Positions 8,705 through 17,282 of a DNA stretch of 64,000 nucleotides are shown here, piece after piece. Position 1 is the first letter of the stretch, and every line of letters begins with the position of its first letter. The notes under the pieces were generated by a model, which made no database searches, was not told the DNA's origin, and saw only the letters and a list, made by a program, of their open reading frames with translations. The stretch comes from Nitrososphaeraceae archaeon. Its GTDB lineage: Archaea > Thermoproteota > Nitrososphaeria > Nitrososphaerales > Nitrososphaeraceae. Position numbers and translations under genes: made by a program. The DNA is taken from NCBI GenBank assembly GCA_031316115.1, contig JALDRC010000007.1, positions 62,001 to 126,000 on the forward strand. Direction: 5' to 3'.

Positions 8705-9709
8705 ATGAGAATAATGAAGGCTGCAATTCTTACTTCACTAAATAGCAAATGCGAGATACAGGAAATTGAAACTCCAAAACCATCATCTAATCAAGTTCTA
8801 ATAAAAATTAATGCTAGTGGATTATGTTACAATGATGTTCATATTATGAAAGGGGAATCACCTTTGCATCTAAATTTTCCCTTTATTCTTGGACATGAAC
8901 CGGCAGGAGAAATAGTTGAATTAGGTGATAACGTTACTACAAGAAAAAAAGGAGATAGAGTAGGTATTCCATACGTACAAATGACAGGTGGTAGATGTGA
9001 ATAGTGTCAACGACGAAAATGAATATTTTGTGAGAAACAGCAAGGAACAGGAGTTTCCTTACCAGGAAGCCATGCTAAATATATGTCAGCATATGCAGAT
9101 TCTACAATATTATTACCAGATGCAATAACATATGAACAAGCTGCTACTATATTTTGCTCTGGATACACTGTATATAGTGGATTAAGAACTGCTAATCCTA
9201 AACCCCATGAACGTATTGCAGTAGTTGGGATATGGGGATTAGGTCATCTAGGTATACAATATTCAAAAGTCGCTGGTTTTTATACAATTGCTATTACTCA
9301 TTCAAAAGACAAGGAAGAATCAATATACAAAATTGGGGCAGATCAGGTAATAAGCAGTGGTAAAGAGCTTGGAACCATTGGTGGAGCAGATGTGATTCTT
9401 GTTACTGGAAATTCTTATAAACTTGCAATTGAAGTATTTAGGGGTTTACGTCCTGAAGGTAGATGGGTATTAATGGGAATATCAAATGAGAAACTAACAA
9501 TTCCATCATTTTCTTTGGCCTTTTATCGTCAACAAATTATAGGATCACAACAAAATAGCCTAGATTATCTCTGTGAAGCATTCGACTATGTAGCAAATGG
9601 AAAAGTAAAGGTAATTACTGAAAAATATTCTCTAGAGGATATAGCCAAAGCTTATGACAATCTAGCAAATGGAAAAGTTCGTTTTAGGGCAGTAATTCAT
9701 AATAATTAA
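8705..9709 (+). pseudogene. Zinc-type alcohol dehydrogenase with two in-frame stops
   Basis: One frame over 335 codons encodes a medium-chain dehydrogenase. The GroES-like domain has the catalytic zinc ligands in SGLCYNDVH and GHEPAGEI. The structural-zinc lobe (GGRCE, CQRRK, IFCEKQ) follows, then a Rossmann domain with GIWGLGHLGIQ and a C-terminal catalytic part. TAG at 9002-9004 and TGA at 9020-9022 both fall in the structural-zinc lobe; there is no frameshift elsewhere. A second fragment could start at the ATG at 9083, but it would lack the catalytic domain start. Intact, it would oxidise alcohols with NAD(P). I consider it a recent pseudogene; recoding is unlikely because two different stops are involved. 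Confidence 0.8.
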
Positions 9710-9818
9710 CAATAACGAGAATTATTTTAATATTTTGTTATATTAAAAAGACATTAAAAAATCTTGACTAACTCATATAACAATTTCTATATTTGATAAG
9801 TATAAACAGGTAATTAAC

Positions 9819-10820
9819 ATGAACACATACAACTATAGCAACTTAGATTATGACATTCGTATATTTTTAGAAAATATTCAAAAGAATTCAATTCCACCAA
9901 GCTACACTTTATGCCCAAAAGAAGCTCGCAAGTTATTCTCAAGTTTGCAACTTGATATTGACAACAACAAGATAACAAAACATCCTGCCATTGTTGAAAG
10001 TCATTTTATCCCAAATGATATAAATGATAGTCTTGGTAATAAAATACCAATCTATATTTATCGTCCTTCTCATAGTACCACATCTAAAAGTCTACTACCT
10101 GTTGTTATGTATTTTCATGGTGGAGGATGGACTATTGGAGATATTGATACCTATGATAGATTGATAAGGGATCTTGTTAATGGTACAAATGTAGCAGTGG
10201 TATTTGTAAATTATTCTCTTTCTCCAGAGGTAAAATATCCAACCGCTCTAGATGAGATATATACTGCTACAAAATGGATTTCAGAAAATGGCAAGATACT
10301 TGGATTAAATTCCTCACGTCTCGCCGTTGCTGGTGATAGTGCAGGTGGAAATTTGGCTGCAGCCCTTACACTTCTTGCCAAAGAACGAGAGACTCCAAGT
10401 ATCATTTTTCAAGTACTTTTATGTCCTGTTACTGACTCTACAAATTTTGAGACATCATCATATATTGAATATAGAGATGGATATCTTCTTACTCGTGAGG
10501 ACATGAAATGGTTTTGGAATAATTATCTTCCAAATGATACAAATAGAAGAGAACCAACAATTTCTCCCTTACAAGCAACTAATGAACAACTAAATGGATT
10601 ACCTCCTGCACTCATCATAGTAGCAGAAAACGACGTATTATGTGATGAAGGTGAGGCATATGCTAAAAAACTGATGGAGGCTAAAGTCCCAACTACTGCA
10701 ATTAGATATATAGGTACAATTCATGACTTTATGGCACTAAATGTTCTTGCAGATAGTCCACCATCCAAAGAAGCAATAAATCAAGTAACTACCATGTTAA
10801 AAAAGATACTATCAGATTAA
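9819..10820 (+). CDS. HSL-family alpha/beta hydrolase (carboxylesterase)
   Basis: 333 residues, ATG start. It shows the hormone-sensitive-lipase-family oxyanion motif HGGGW (about residue 100), the nucleophile elbow GDSAGG (about 173-178), the acid Asp in ENDVLCDEG and the catalytic His in GTIHDFM. No signal peptide is present, so it is cytoplasmic. The family hydrolyses short-chain esters and some amides. Length and domain order are complete, in contrast with the broken dehydrogenase just upstream on the same strand (109 bp gap). Confidence 0.9.
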   Translation: MNTYNYSNLDYDIRIFLENIQKNSIPPSYTLCPKEARKLFSSLQLDIDNNKITKHPAIVESHFIPNDINDSLGNKIPIYIYRPSHSTTSKSLLPVVMYFHGGGWTIGDIDTYDRLIRDLVNGTNVAVVFVNYSLSPEVKYPTALDEIYTATKWISENGKILGLNSSRLAVAGDSAGGNLAAALTLLAKERETPSIIFQVLLCPVTDSTNFETSSYIEYRDGYLLTREDMKWFWNNYLPNDTNRREPTISPLQATNEQLNGLPPALIIVAENDVLCDEGEAYAKKLMEAKVPTTAIRYIGTIHDFMALNVLADSPPSKEAINQVTTMLKKILSD

Positions 10821-10954
10821 GAGTCTATCCCAAAAATAGTTAAGAATATAGCTCGTTTGTTTCTCATCATATCCAATAATGCTAGAGTAAAAATACCGTA
10901 GAACTATTAAAAATATTCCAGATGGTTTATGGGATGAGATTAAAAAATTTTACT

Positions 10955-11470
10955 TTATTCCTCATCTAGAGCAGAACTAATATTTGTAGGTTGAATATAC
11001 TCAACATCTATAGAATCCTGTGTAGTATATACTGATGAAACATCAAGTTTTTCATCAGATAATATAACTACAAAGCCATCACCTACTTGAAAACTAGTAT
11101 AGTTCAATAAGCCAATGATATCTCTACAATTTATTGAAAGAGATTGGTCAGGTTTTAATGTATCATTTATAAATTTGAAAATTTGTCCTTCTTTTTCATC
11201 CTCACTTTGTGCTATAACAGCTTTCTTTAAGAATGAAATACTGTGAGAAGATGGGTTATGAACATTTACAAGAGTACTATAGTTTTGTGATATAAATCCC
11301 CTTTCTTTATCTGGACCTACCAATGTATCACAGGCAAATTTAACGGAATACATAATTTTGTTTTGAAAATCCATTGCATTAGTAGGATCAATTATAGTAT
11401 AGATAGAGATAACAGAAGAACCTATAATCGTTAGAGTAATAACGAAGAAATAGATGTAAGATATTTTCAT
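10955..11470 (-). CDS. Membrane-anchored or secreted protein of unknown function
   Basis: 171 residues. An N-terminal hydrophobic segment (IYFFVITLTIIGSSVISIYTI) may be an anchor or an uncleaved signal. The outer part contains YSVKFACDTLVGPD, YSTLVNVHNPS and LSINCRDI, a pattern of beta strands with two cysteines (about 47 and 115) that could form a disulfide. The strand pattern suggests an immunoglobulin-like or similar beta-sandwich. It ends in an acidic tail. No enzymatic motif is visible, and the neighbours give no hint. Confidence 0.6.
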   Translation of the reverse strand: MKISYIYFFVITLTIIGSSVISIYTIIDPTNAMDFQNKIMYSVKFACDTLVGPDKERGFISQNYSTLVNVHNPSSHSISFLKKAVIAQSEDEKEGQIFKFINDTLKPDQSLSINCRDIIGLLNYTSFQVGDGFVVILSDEKLDVSSVYTTQDSIDVEYIQPTNISSALDEE

Positions 11471-11675
11471 TATAAGTTGAAATAAGGGTAAATATTTAAG
11501 GTTATTTCTAATATTTTTTCGTAGTTTATAATATCAACTCTACTGCGCTATTTTCATAATATTATGTTCTTCTTTAATAAATATAGCAAAAAAAAATCCT
11601 TAATCAATAAAATGTTGAATGAGAAAATCTGAAATCTCTTGACGCAGGGAGATTAAAAGAATTTCAGCTTTCGCT

Positions 11676-11861
11676 ATGGATACTCCAGAATCAACAGTAA
11701 TTGAAAACAAGGAAGAATTGAAATATAGACACGAAGTTTATGATGGAGAATTGGAAGAGGGTAAATGTAAATTTGATAATGAGTATGATAAAGCTGCGTA
11801 TGAAATCTATGTTTGCGGCGATCCTCTATCATACACAGTAGATGATGGTTCAGACATCTAA
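11676..11861 (+). CDS. Small acidic protein
   Basis: 61 residues, strongly acidic, with two cysteines (KCKF and YVCGDP) and the segment HEVYDGELEEGKCKF. There is no signal peptide. The ATG start lies about 30 bp after a G-rich AGGGAG sequence, too far to be its ribosome site. I do not recognise it; compact size and balanced composition support a real small gene. Confidence 0.5.
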   Translation: MDTPESTVIENKEELKYRHEVYDGELEEGKCKFDNEYDKAAYEIYVCGDPLSYTVDDGSDI

Positions 11862-11970
11862 GATAATAAGGAAATATAATTTGATTATATCTTTTTTCTT
11901 TATTTTAATTTAACAAATTTTGAATTTTTATATAGGATAGATTGATAGATATAAAAACTAACTCTGGTCG

Positions 11971-12468
11971 ATGAGATTGAATTTCTTTTTTATTATAATT
12001 GTTTTGCTTTTTATTTTTACAAGCTATTTGTTTTTAAACAAATCAGCTTTAGGTCAAACAGATATTAATTTTAAGCAACCAATTTCTGATTCCATATCAT
12101 ACAATTATGAATTTCTGATTTTCATATTTTTTCTACTTGTGATAGGATCTGTTCTATGGAAGATAACCCATCGAACAAAAGAAAGACGTTATTTCCCTGC
12201 AAATGTAAAAAGACAGATATTAAAAGATCAAAAATACAAATGTGCTATATGTAAACAGAATACAGAAGTTTGGGATTACGATCATAAAAATGGAGATAGA
12301 TCTAATAACAAGTTATCTAACTGTCAAGCATTGTGTCCTAATTGTCATGCTAAAAAGACAAGAGGTTTGTTAAATAGTGCTAAGAAATCTAATCAAAGAT
12401 CATTAAAATTTTTTATCATTTTTATGATCATAATTTTTCTTGTATTCATTTATTTCAGTTATGGATAA
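11971..12468 (+). CDS. Membrane-anchored HNH nuclease-like protein
   Basis: 165 residues. The N-terminal segment (FFFIIIVLLFIFTSYLFL) is a signal or anchor and a second span follows (YEFLIFIFFLLVIGSVLW, about 47-64). A compact HNH domain comes next, with zinc-binding CAIC and CPNC pairs around the catalytic DYDHKNGDRSNN. A third hydrophobic segment closes the protein (FFIIFMIIIFLVFIYF). HNH domains cut DNA in nucleases such as McrA; attachment to the membrane is unusual. Both Cys pairs and the His/Asn core are intact, so it may be active. Confidence 0.8.
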   Translation: MRLNFFFIIIVLLFIFTSYLFLNKSALGQTDINFKQPISDSISYNYEFLIFIFFLLVIGSVLWKITHRTKERRYFPANVKRQILKDQKYKCAICKQNTEVWDYDHKNGDRSNNKLSNCQALCPNCHAKKTRGLLNSAKKSNQRSLKFFIIFMIIIFLVFIYFSYG

Positions 12469-13019
12469 CATCCCTATATGATATAGTATTTATTCATTAA
12501 TTTATTTCTGTTCTTTTAATATTATCCTCTGTTTGGTACAATATTTTTTTCTACTATCAGATAGGAATATCATTTTCCTTAGTGAAATATATATAATATA
12601 AAGATTATTCAAGTAGATCTGTTTTCCATATCGACAAGTGTAAAGTTTGGAATAATTGTGATTAGTTCAATGTCATTCACTTTCACACCTTGTTTATTAA
12701 TATCGATTTTCAAATGCTGCAAATGATAGATATTCATTTTGGATTTTAATTATTATTTTAATTAATTTTATTATATAGACCCAAAAAATCCGATAGGGTT
12801 AGAGTTTCGATTTAATAGTTATTCATAATCATATTTTATTAAATTCTTATAGTGAAGTAAAATTAATATCTTGTTTGTATTTACAATTCTACAATAATAA
12901 TATTTTTAATCATATTCTACTACAATTTTTAGGTATAATAACATTAGAAAAATAAAATAAAAAAATGCAATATTATTTTTCTGAGAAATTAATAAATTTT
13001 TAAACTAAATATTACTGTC
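12469..13019. other. AT-rich intergenic region with one small candidate ORF
   Basis: Apart from the minus-strand 42-codon frame at 12609-12737 I see nothing coding. Long A/T runs near 12740-13000 probably contain promoter elements for the zinc-ribbon gene at 13020, but no site stands out. Confidence 0.3.
12609..12737 (-). CDS. Small hypothetical protein (42 residues)
   Basis: An ATG-started frame below 60 codons reads MNIYHLQHLKIDINKQ, then a beta-like segment VNDIELITIIPNF and an end TLVDMENRST. Alternation of charged and hydrophobic residues is better than in random AT-rich frames of this window. No family is recognised. Confidence 0.3.
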   Translation of the reverse strand: MNIYHLQHLKIDINKQGVKVNDIELITIIPNFTLVDMENRST

Positions 13020-13148
13020 ATGCAAATAACAGATGATTTAGAAGAATTAAAATTCTGTGTAGAATGTAATTCTAAATTGTCAGCATCATGGTCTGAACTC
13101 GAAACACCATTCTGTGAAGAATGTTTTTTTAATATAGGAATTGACTAA
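13020..13148 (+). CDS. Small zinc-ribbon protein
   Basis: 42 residues from an ATG to TAA: a short acidic helix (MQITDDLEELK), then FCVECNSKL, and after a short loop FCEECF. The two CxxC knuckles 21 residues apart form a typical treble-clef or zinc-ribbon site. Such mini-ribbons in archaea are often RNA polymerase-like or regulatory adaptor proteins. The cysteine spacing makes it convincing despite its size. Confidence 0.6.
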   Translation: MQITDDLEELKFCVECNSKLSASWSELETPFCEECFFNIGID

Positions 13149-13222
13149 ACCAAATACTAAGTTCGATAAATGATTAAACTTTTAGAGATGCTTATTTATA
13201 TTCTAATAATTTCTCTTTACAA

Positions 13223-13324
13223 ATGGAACACATAGAGATATTATCCATACTAAGAGAGATAATAAACAATATCAAAAGATCTAGACTCTTCTGCGCGGAA
13301 GATGGTACTTTATTCTGTAATTGA
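13223..13324 (+). CDS. Very small ORF with two cysteines
   Basis: 33 residues: a helical part (MEHIEILSILREIINNIKRS) and an end FCAEDGTLFCN, which resembles half of a zinc knuckle pair. It follows the zinc-ribbon gene by 74 bp on the same strand. Function unknown; it may be a chance frame. Confidence 0.25.
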   Translation: MEHIEILSILREIINNIKRSRLFCAEDGTLFCN

Positions 13325-13863
13325 AACTGAGAGTGCTTTTTTTTTATATTGATTCTGTTTCAATTGACAATAATATAATTCATTGTTAAAACCGATTTTG
13401 TAGTATTTATCTAATTGTGTAGTACAAGAAGATTATGATAAATAACTATTTATAATAAATTAAATTAACCAGTATATTATAGCCTGAGAATTAAATATTA
13501 CAATTCTCATTGTTTTTATCAAAATTAAAAAATCATATATTATTTATTCTCTATATTATAATCATGATAACAGAATACAATTATTTTCTTAGATAAAACA
13601 TGAATCAATCCAAGATATAAAAAATTTAAAACTAAAAGAGTACACAAAAGAAATTTTTTAATAACCTAATTTTCATTGTTTTCAATTTTGAACAGGATTT
13701 AGCAAAAATAACTTATTTCTATTCTATAATACAAAATAAAAATATTGTTATTAATTGCATAAGATATGATCAAGATATTTTGCATAATGATATTAATTAT
13801 CTTGATGAAAATTTGAGTATCATCAAAGAAAAGAATTTAGTAAAGTTTCATGATAATTATCCT
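13325..13863. other. Gene-free AT-rich stretch
   Basis: No supported ORF. The frame of the next gene extends upstream to a TTG at 13780, but the extension lacks the look of a signal peptide and I placed the start at 13864. Confidence 0.3.
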
Positions 13864-14829
13864 ATGTCAACATATCAAGTTATCCTCTTGACAAATACAA
13901 TGTTCTTCATAAGTCTAGTTATTATTTTGCTTTCTTTCCTACCTAATTCATATAGCGAATCTTCTATATCCATTTTAGAACAAAAGACATACAAGGATTC
14001 GAACGGTTATTGGAATTTAATAGGTTCGTTAAGAAATCAAGCAGAAACACCTGTAGAGTTAAGCTTTGATATTAACTCATCAAACGTATCAAAATCACAC
14101 TCAGATATATTCAAAAGTATTACATTTGCTAATGTTATATATCCAAATTCTGTTGTTCCGTTTAAGCTTATCTCTATTGAGAAAGAGTTATTGGAGAATT
14201 TTTCCAATATGATAAAAATAAAGCAAGTAAATAGACCAATGTTTTCTGATATTGTAAACGAATATTCAAATCTTGCAAAAGGGGAAGAAAAGATCTTATC
14301 AGGAACAATAAAAAATACAGGTTCTACCGTTATTAAAGATATTGTAGTTTATGCTTCAGTACATGCTAAAAATACAACTCAATTGGATTCTGTAAAAAGT
14401 GATATCATTCCCATCCTGCTACCTGGAGAAGAGAAATCTTATACAATAATACCCAACCCGCTTATAAAGTCAGATGTCTATTATTATAGCTGTGCAGGTC
14501 TTGATATTAATACTCCTATCACAACATTGGATACAGGAGATGGTTTTCTTGCCTTCGATTTACAGAGTGTATCTTTGGTAAGTAATTTTGGTTATGATTC
14601 ATCATCAGACAGTATCATCTTTACAATAAAACCTTATAATCCAAATGGTGGAGATGCACTATTGAAAATACCACAAAGCAAGATTGATCAGAAGATTAAT
14701 GTTAAGTTAGATGGAAGAATACACTCAAAAGCCGACATTGACATGGATGGAAAAACAATTACAATGAATATACCAATCCCTCCTAATGAACATGATATTG
14801 TTATTTCTGGAGTTTTGAATGGAATTTAA
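13864..14829 (+). CDS. Secreted beta-rich protein (FxLYD/CARDB-like)
   Basis: 321 residues when started at MSTYQ (ATG 13864), directly followed by a hydrophobic signal core (NTMFFISLVIILLSF) and a polar cleavage region (PNSYSESS). A TTG at 13780 would add 28 residues in front of the signal. The mature part has two or three sandwich-like repeats with GYWNLIGSLRNQAETPVE and EKILSGTIKNTGSTVIKD, the pattern of FxLYD or CARDB domains that lie outside the cell. No catalytic motif. It probably serves in cell-surface binding; the ligand is unknown. Confidence 0.65.
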   Translation: MSTYQVILLTNTMFFISLVIILLSFLPNSYSESSISILEQKTYKDSNGYWNLIGSLRNQAETPVELSFDINSSNVSKSHSDIFKSITFANVIYPNSVVPFKLISIEKELLENFSNMIKIKQVNRPMFSDIVNEYSNLAKGEEKILSGTIKNTGSTVIKDIVVYASVHAKNTTQLDSVKSDIIPILLPGEEKSYTIIPNPLIKSDVYYYSCAGLDINTPITTLDTGDGFLAFDLQSVSLVSNFGYDSSSDSIIFTIKPYNPNGGDALLKIPQSKIDQKINVKLDGRIHSKADIDMDGKTITMNIPIPPNEHDIVISGVLNGI

Positions 14830-14911
14830 GTTTTTATAAATTTTAAAACCTTATCTTTTATTCTACATATTTTATCTAGCGAAAGGATTTAGTAAAATCC
14901 TATATTCTCCT

Positions 14912-15085
14912 TCAGAAATTATTTATGTACTCGACAAGATCTTTAGATATGGAATAACGTTCAGCTATCTCTAGTAACTCATAACTTTTATTACTCTTGC
15001 AATATAATATTTTCAATATAATAAAATAGTCTTATTCCAAATCATTTTCTTCTAATTGTTCTCTTACAATTATATCATATTTCAT
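14912..15085 (-). pseudogene. Small helical ORF with one in-frame TAA
   Basis: From an ATG at 15083-15085 the frame reads MKYDIIVREQLEENDLE, a TAA, then DYFIILKILYCKSNKS and ELLEIAERYSISKDLVEYI before TGA. The second part looks like a helix-turn-helix (LEIAERYSISKDLVEY). One base change would join the parts into a 56-residue protein. It overlaps the end of the frame at 15075-15266 by 11 bp. Family unknown; I treat it as a remnant. Confidence 0.35.
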
Positions 15086-15266
15086 AATATTTAACATATA
15101 ATTTCTTTCCAATAATCTGCATATTAAAAAATATAAAATCAGTAGACAATATTATTACATATTCAGATTGATTTAACATTATAGGATTGCTTCTACTTCC
15201 TAACTCTAGAACTGAAAAAATTGATTCTTGTGAAACAATAAATTTGTCTATTATTATTTGAATCAT
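15075..15266 (-). CDS. Doubtful small ORF
   Basis: 63 codons: MIQIIIDKFIVSQES, VLELGSRSNPIML, then QSEYVIILSTDFIFFN. It lies directly upstream of the broken HTH-like frame and could be the front part of the same decayed gene, since changing frame at 15083 would link them. No family is recognised. Confidence 0.25.
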   Translation of the reverse strand: MIQIIIDKFIVSQESIFSVLELGSRSNPIMLNQSEYVIILSTDFIFFNMQIIGKKLYVKYYEI

Positions 15267-15459
15267 CTATAATTGGATTACTGTAATTGTTAGGATTACG
15301 TTGTAGAGGTAAAGTCATGTCATAGATATGATTGTGCCTCCGTACTACTAAATCAATTCAATATCTATCAAGTAATGGTTGTTATTTTTCCTCAGAGCTT
15401 ATTATTGAATTGGCTTGTGAAGCATAAAAATAATCTAATGAGTAAAATAGTTCTTGCTA

Positions 15460-15705
15460 GCTTTGCTCATTTACAACAAATCTATATTATTATGAAGTAC
15501 CTTTTCCTCAATCTATAATATGATTTGAATGATATTTTATATCTAAAGGTATCAATTATGATATCTTTAGTGATATGTGCTTTCTCATGAATTAAATTAA
15601 ATTTTGTTTGTGATTCTATTTTATTATATAATTGCTAGCAGACTACTAAGTAGTTTGATATCTGTCAGTAAATGAAATTGTAACCTATGTCGTTAAGTAG
15701 GACAG
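15460..15705 (-). mobile_element. Fragment of an IS481-like element (same family as 21619-22686)
   Basis: Positions 15663-15690 equal, in reverse complement, bases 21633-21660 of the inverted repeat of the IS481-like element without a mismatch. Leftward similarity continues through the region that precedes and encodes the transposase N-terminus, for example TCATGAA, TTTTGTTTGT and CTAGCAGA in the same order. Similarity fades near 15460, so only one end with about 230 bp remains. The internal sequence is much more diverged than the terminus. Confidence 0.7.
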
Positions 15706-15726
15706 TTAATAATTTCTCTAATAATC

Positions 15727-15736
15727 TTTATAAATA
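15727..15736 (+). promoter_or_regulatory. TATA box of the receiver gene
   Basis: TTTATAAATA lies about 28 bp before the ATG at 15764, the normal distance from an archaeal TATA box to the transcription start. The mRNA would therefore be leaderless or nearly so. No Shine-Dalgarno sequence is present, which agrees. Confidence 0.45.
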
Positions 15737-15763
15737 ATAAACTGTTTAATTATATTATGGAAA

Positions 15764-16183
15764 ATGTCTACTAAAGGTAAAACTATATTGATAGTAGATG
15801 ATGAAGAAGATCTTAATAAGTTATTTAAGACATTTTTAGAAATTAATGGATATAAAGTAGATACTTTTACTGATCCTGTTGATGCTTTATACTATTTTAG
15901 AAAAAATCTATATGATCTTGCTTTACTTGATTTGAAAATGCCTAAAATGGATGGAATCAAATTATCTAAAAAATTGAAAAATATAGATCCAGCTCTATTT
16001 TTTATATTTATTACTGGCGCAAATAAAGAATACATAGAACATCTAAAGAGAGATAATCCAGAGATTGAAAAGATTGTAATATACAAACCAATCTGGTTAA
16101 ACGAACTACGAAGTATAGTTCATACATTTTTATCCAAAAACCAACAACCGCATGATAAAAAACAGTTATTGATGACATTATGA
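15764..16183 (+). CDS. Single-domain response regulator receiver
   Basis: 139 residues, a stand-alone CheY-like receiver. The acid pocket D12-D13, the phosphorylation site D56 in LLDLKMPKMDG, T84 in FITGA and K108 in YKPI are all present. A basic tail of about 20 residues follows. There is no output domain, so it must act by protein contact. No histidine kinase lies nearby, but two proteins with MEDS sensory domains start just downstream on the opposite strand, one of which has a degenerate receiver-like N-terminus. It may belong to the same signalling group. Confidence 0.9.
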   Translation: MSTKGKTILIVDDEEDLNKLFKTFLEINGYKVDTFTDPVDALYYFRKNLYDLALLDLKMPKMDGIKLSKKLKNIDPALFFIFITGANKEYIEHLKRDNPEIEKIVIYKPIWLNELRSIVHTFLSKNQQPHDKKQLLMTL

Positions 16184-16229
16184 TTAATAAATAGAATAAA
16201 AGTATACAAAAATTGAATGAAATAATAAA

Positions 16230-17264
16230 TTATATCCAAACACTACTATGTGTTAATACTAGTCTTCTAATTTGATCTTCTGATAATTGTGCTATGTGTT
16301 TATCTTTATAAGCACAAAATGCAAGAAATGGTTTATTTAATTTAGGAGGTCGGATACATTCATAATCAATTAATTCATCAACTAAACCATATTCAAAGAA
16401 ACAATCCATCATAGAAAACACTCGTAATCCTTTTTTTCCATTATTTATCGATTCTTCAATCAAAGAATTCCATTTTATATTAACTTGTTCACTATCTATT
16501 CTTACTGTGTTTTTTTTGTTGCTACCTTTTTTTTGATTAAATAATAAATACCAGTCTTCACTATAACTAATATTCAACAATTTATCATTTCGAAATTTAC
16601 TTATATTAATATCATGTAATGCCATTTGAGATTGTAGATAAGATTCTTGAATATTTTTGTCTAATAGCAGTACAGTTGTCTCATTGTTTTCTATTCCTAT
16701 TTTTAGAAATTTAATAGCATCTTTGATCTTATCATCCATAGAAGAATAAGTTTGTATAGTATGATCATGTAGTTGGATTTGATAAAGTCTTTCTTTTTTC
16801 TTTGTAGTTGAAATTAAATCTATTATATCAAATACTGAAAATGGTTGAGTTCTAATATCTTCCTTTTTACTTATTTCCATTGATAAAAAGATTTCTATCA
16901 TAGATTGAGATGGTATCAAAAAAAATATTCTTTTGTCAGAGAATATTTTTTTGATTTCTTTAATAGTAGTAGTAGTAGTAGTAGTAAGGTATAGTTGACT
17001 GATCTTGGTATATTCTACTGCTACTGGCATAGAAATGTCTAAAATAACTAGTTCAATATTTTTACGTTCATTATTATCATGATCAAAATGTATAATAAAA
17101 GTCAAAATGTCATTCCAGTTAACTAATGTTATATCATAATTATGGATATTGTAATTATTAAAATTTTGTTGATAATGTTGAATATTATTTGTAACTAGAA
17201 GTATTGTTTTTTTCTTATTATTTGAATTCTCTTGATTATTATGATTTTCAACAGGCTCCAACAT
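16230..17264 (-). CDS. Receiver-like plus MEDS-domain signalling protein
   Basis: 344 residues. The N-terminal 150 residues resemble a receiver (hydrophobic strand TILLVTNN, LVILDISMPV with an Asp in the phospho-site position, FFLIPS) but lack the DD acid pair, so phosphorylation is doubtful. It contains a seven-Thr run encoded by a TAG/TAC-type trinucleotide repeat at about 16965-16986. Residues 175-340 fit the MEDS fold: HTIQTYSSMDDKIKDAIKFLKIGIENNETTVLLL and KKGLRVFSMMDCFFEYGL, then FLAFCAYK. MEDS domains of DcmR-type regulators are thought to sense small molecules. Its start lies 18 bp from the stop of 17283-18521, so the two are co-transcribed. Confidence 0.7.
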   Translation of the reverse strand: MLEPVENHNNQENSNNKKKTILLVTNNIQHYQQNFNNYNIHNYDITLVNWNDILTFIIHFDHDNNERKNIELVILDISMPVAVEYTKISQLYLTTTTTTTIKEIKKIFSDKRIFFLIPSQSMIEIFLSMEISKKEDIRTQPFSVFDIIDLISTTKKKERLYQIQLHDHTIQTYSSMDDKIKDAIKFLKIGIENNETTVLLLDKNIQESYLQSQMALHDINISKFRNDKLLNISYSEDWYLLFNQKKGSNKKNTVRIDSEQVNIKWNSLIEESINNGKKGLRVFSMMDCFFEYGLVDELIDYECIRPPKLNKPFLAFCAYKDKHIAQLSEDQIRRLVLTHSSVWI

Positions 17265-17282
17265 TGATCTTCTACCCTTTTC

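Noticed and set aside
8705..9709. Recoding of UAG/UGA (pyrrolysine or selenocysteine) in the alcohol dehydrogenase
   Set aside because: Two different stops 18 bp apart in a structural zinc lobe, no hairpin element seen, and broken neighbours make a pseudogene far more likely.
16965..16986. Trinucleotide run as a possible phase-variation switch
   Set aside because: It is a triplet repeat inside a gene and changes only the number of Thr residues, so it cannot switch the frame.
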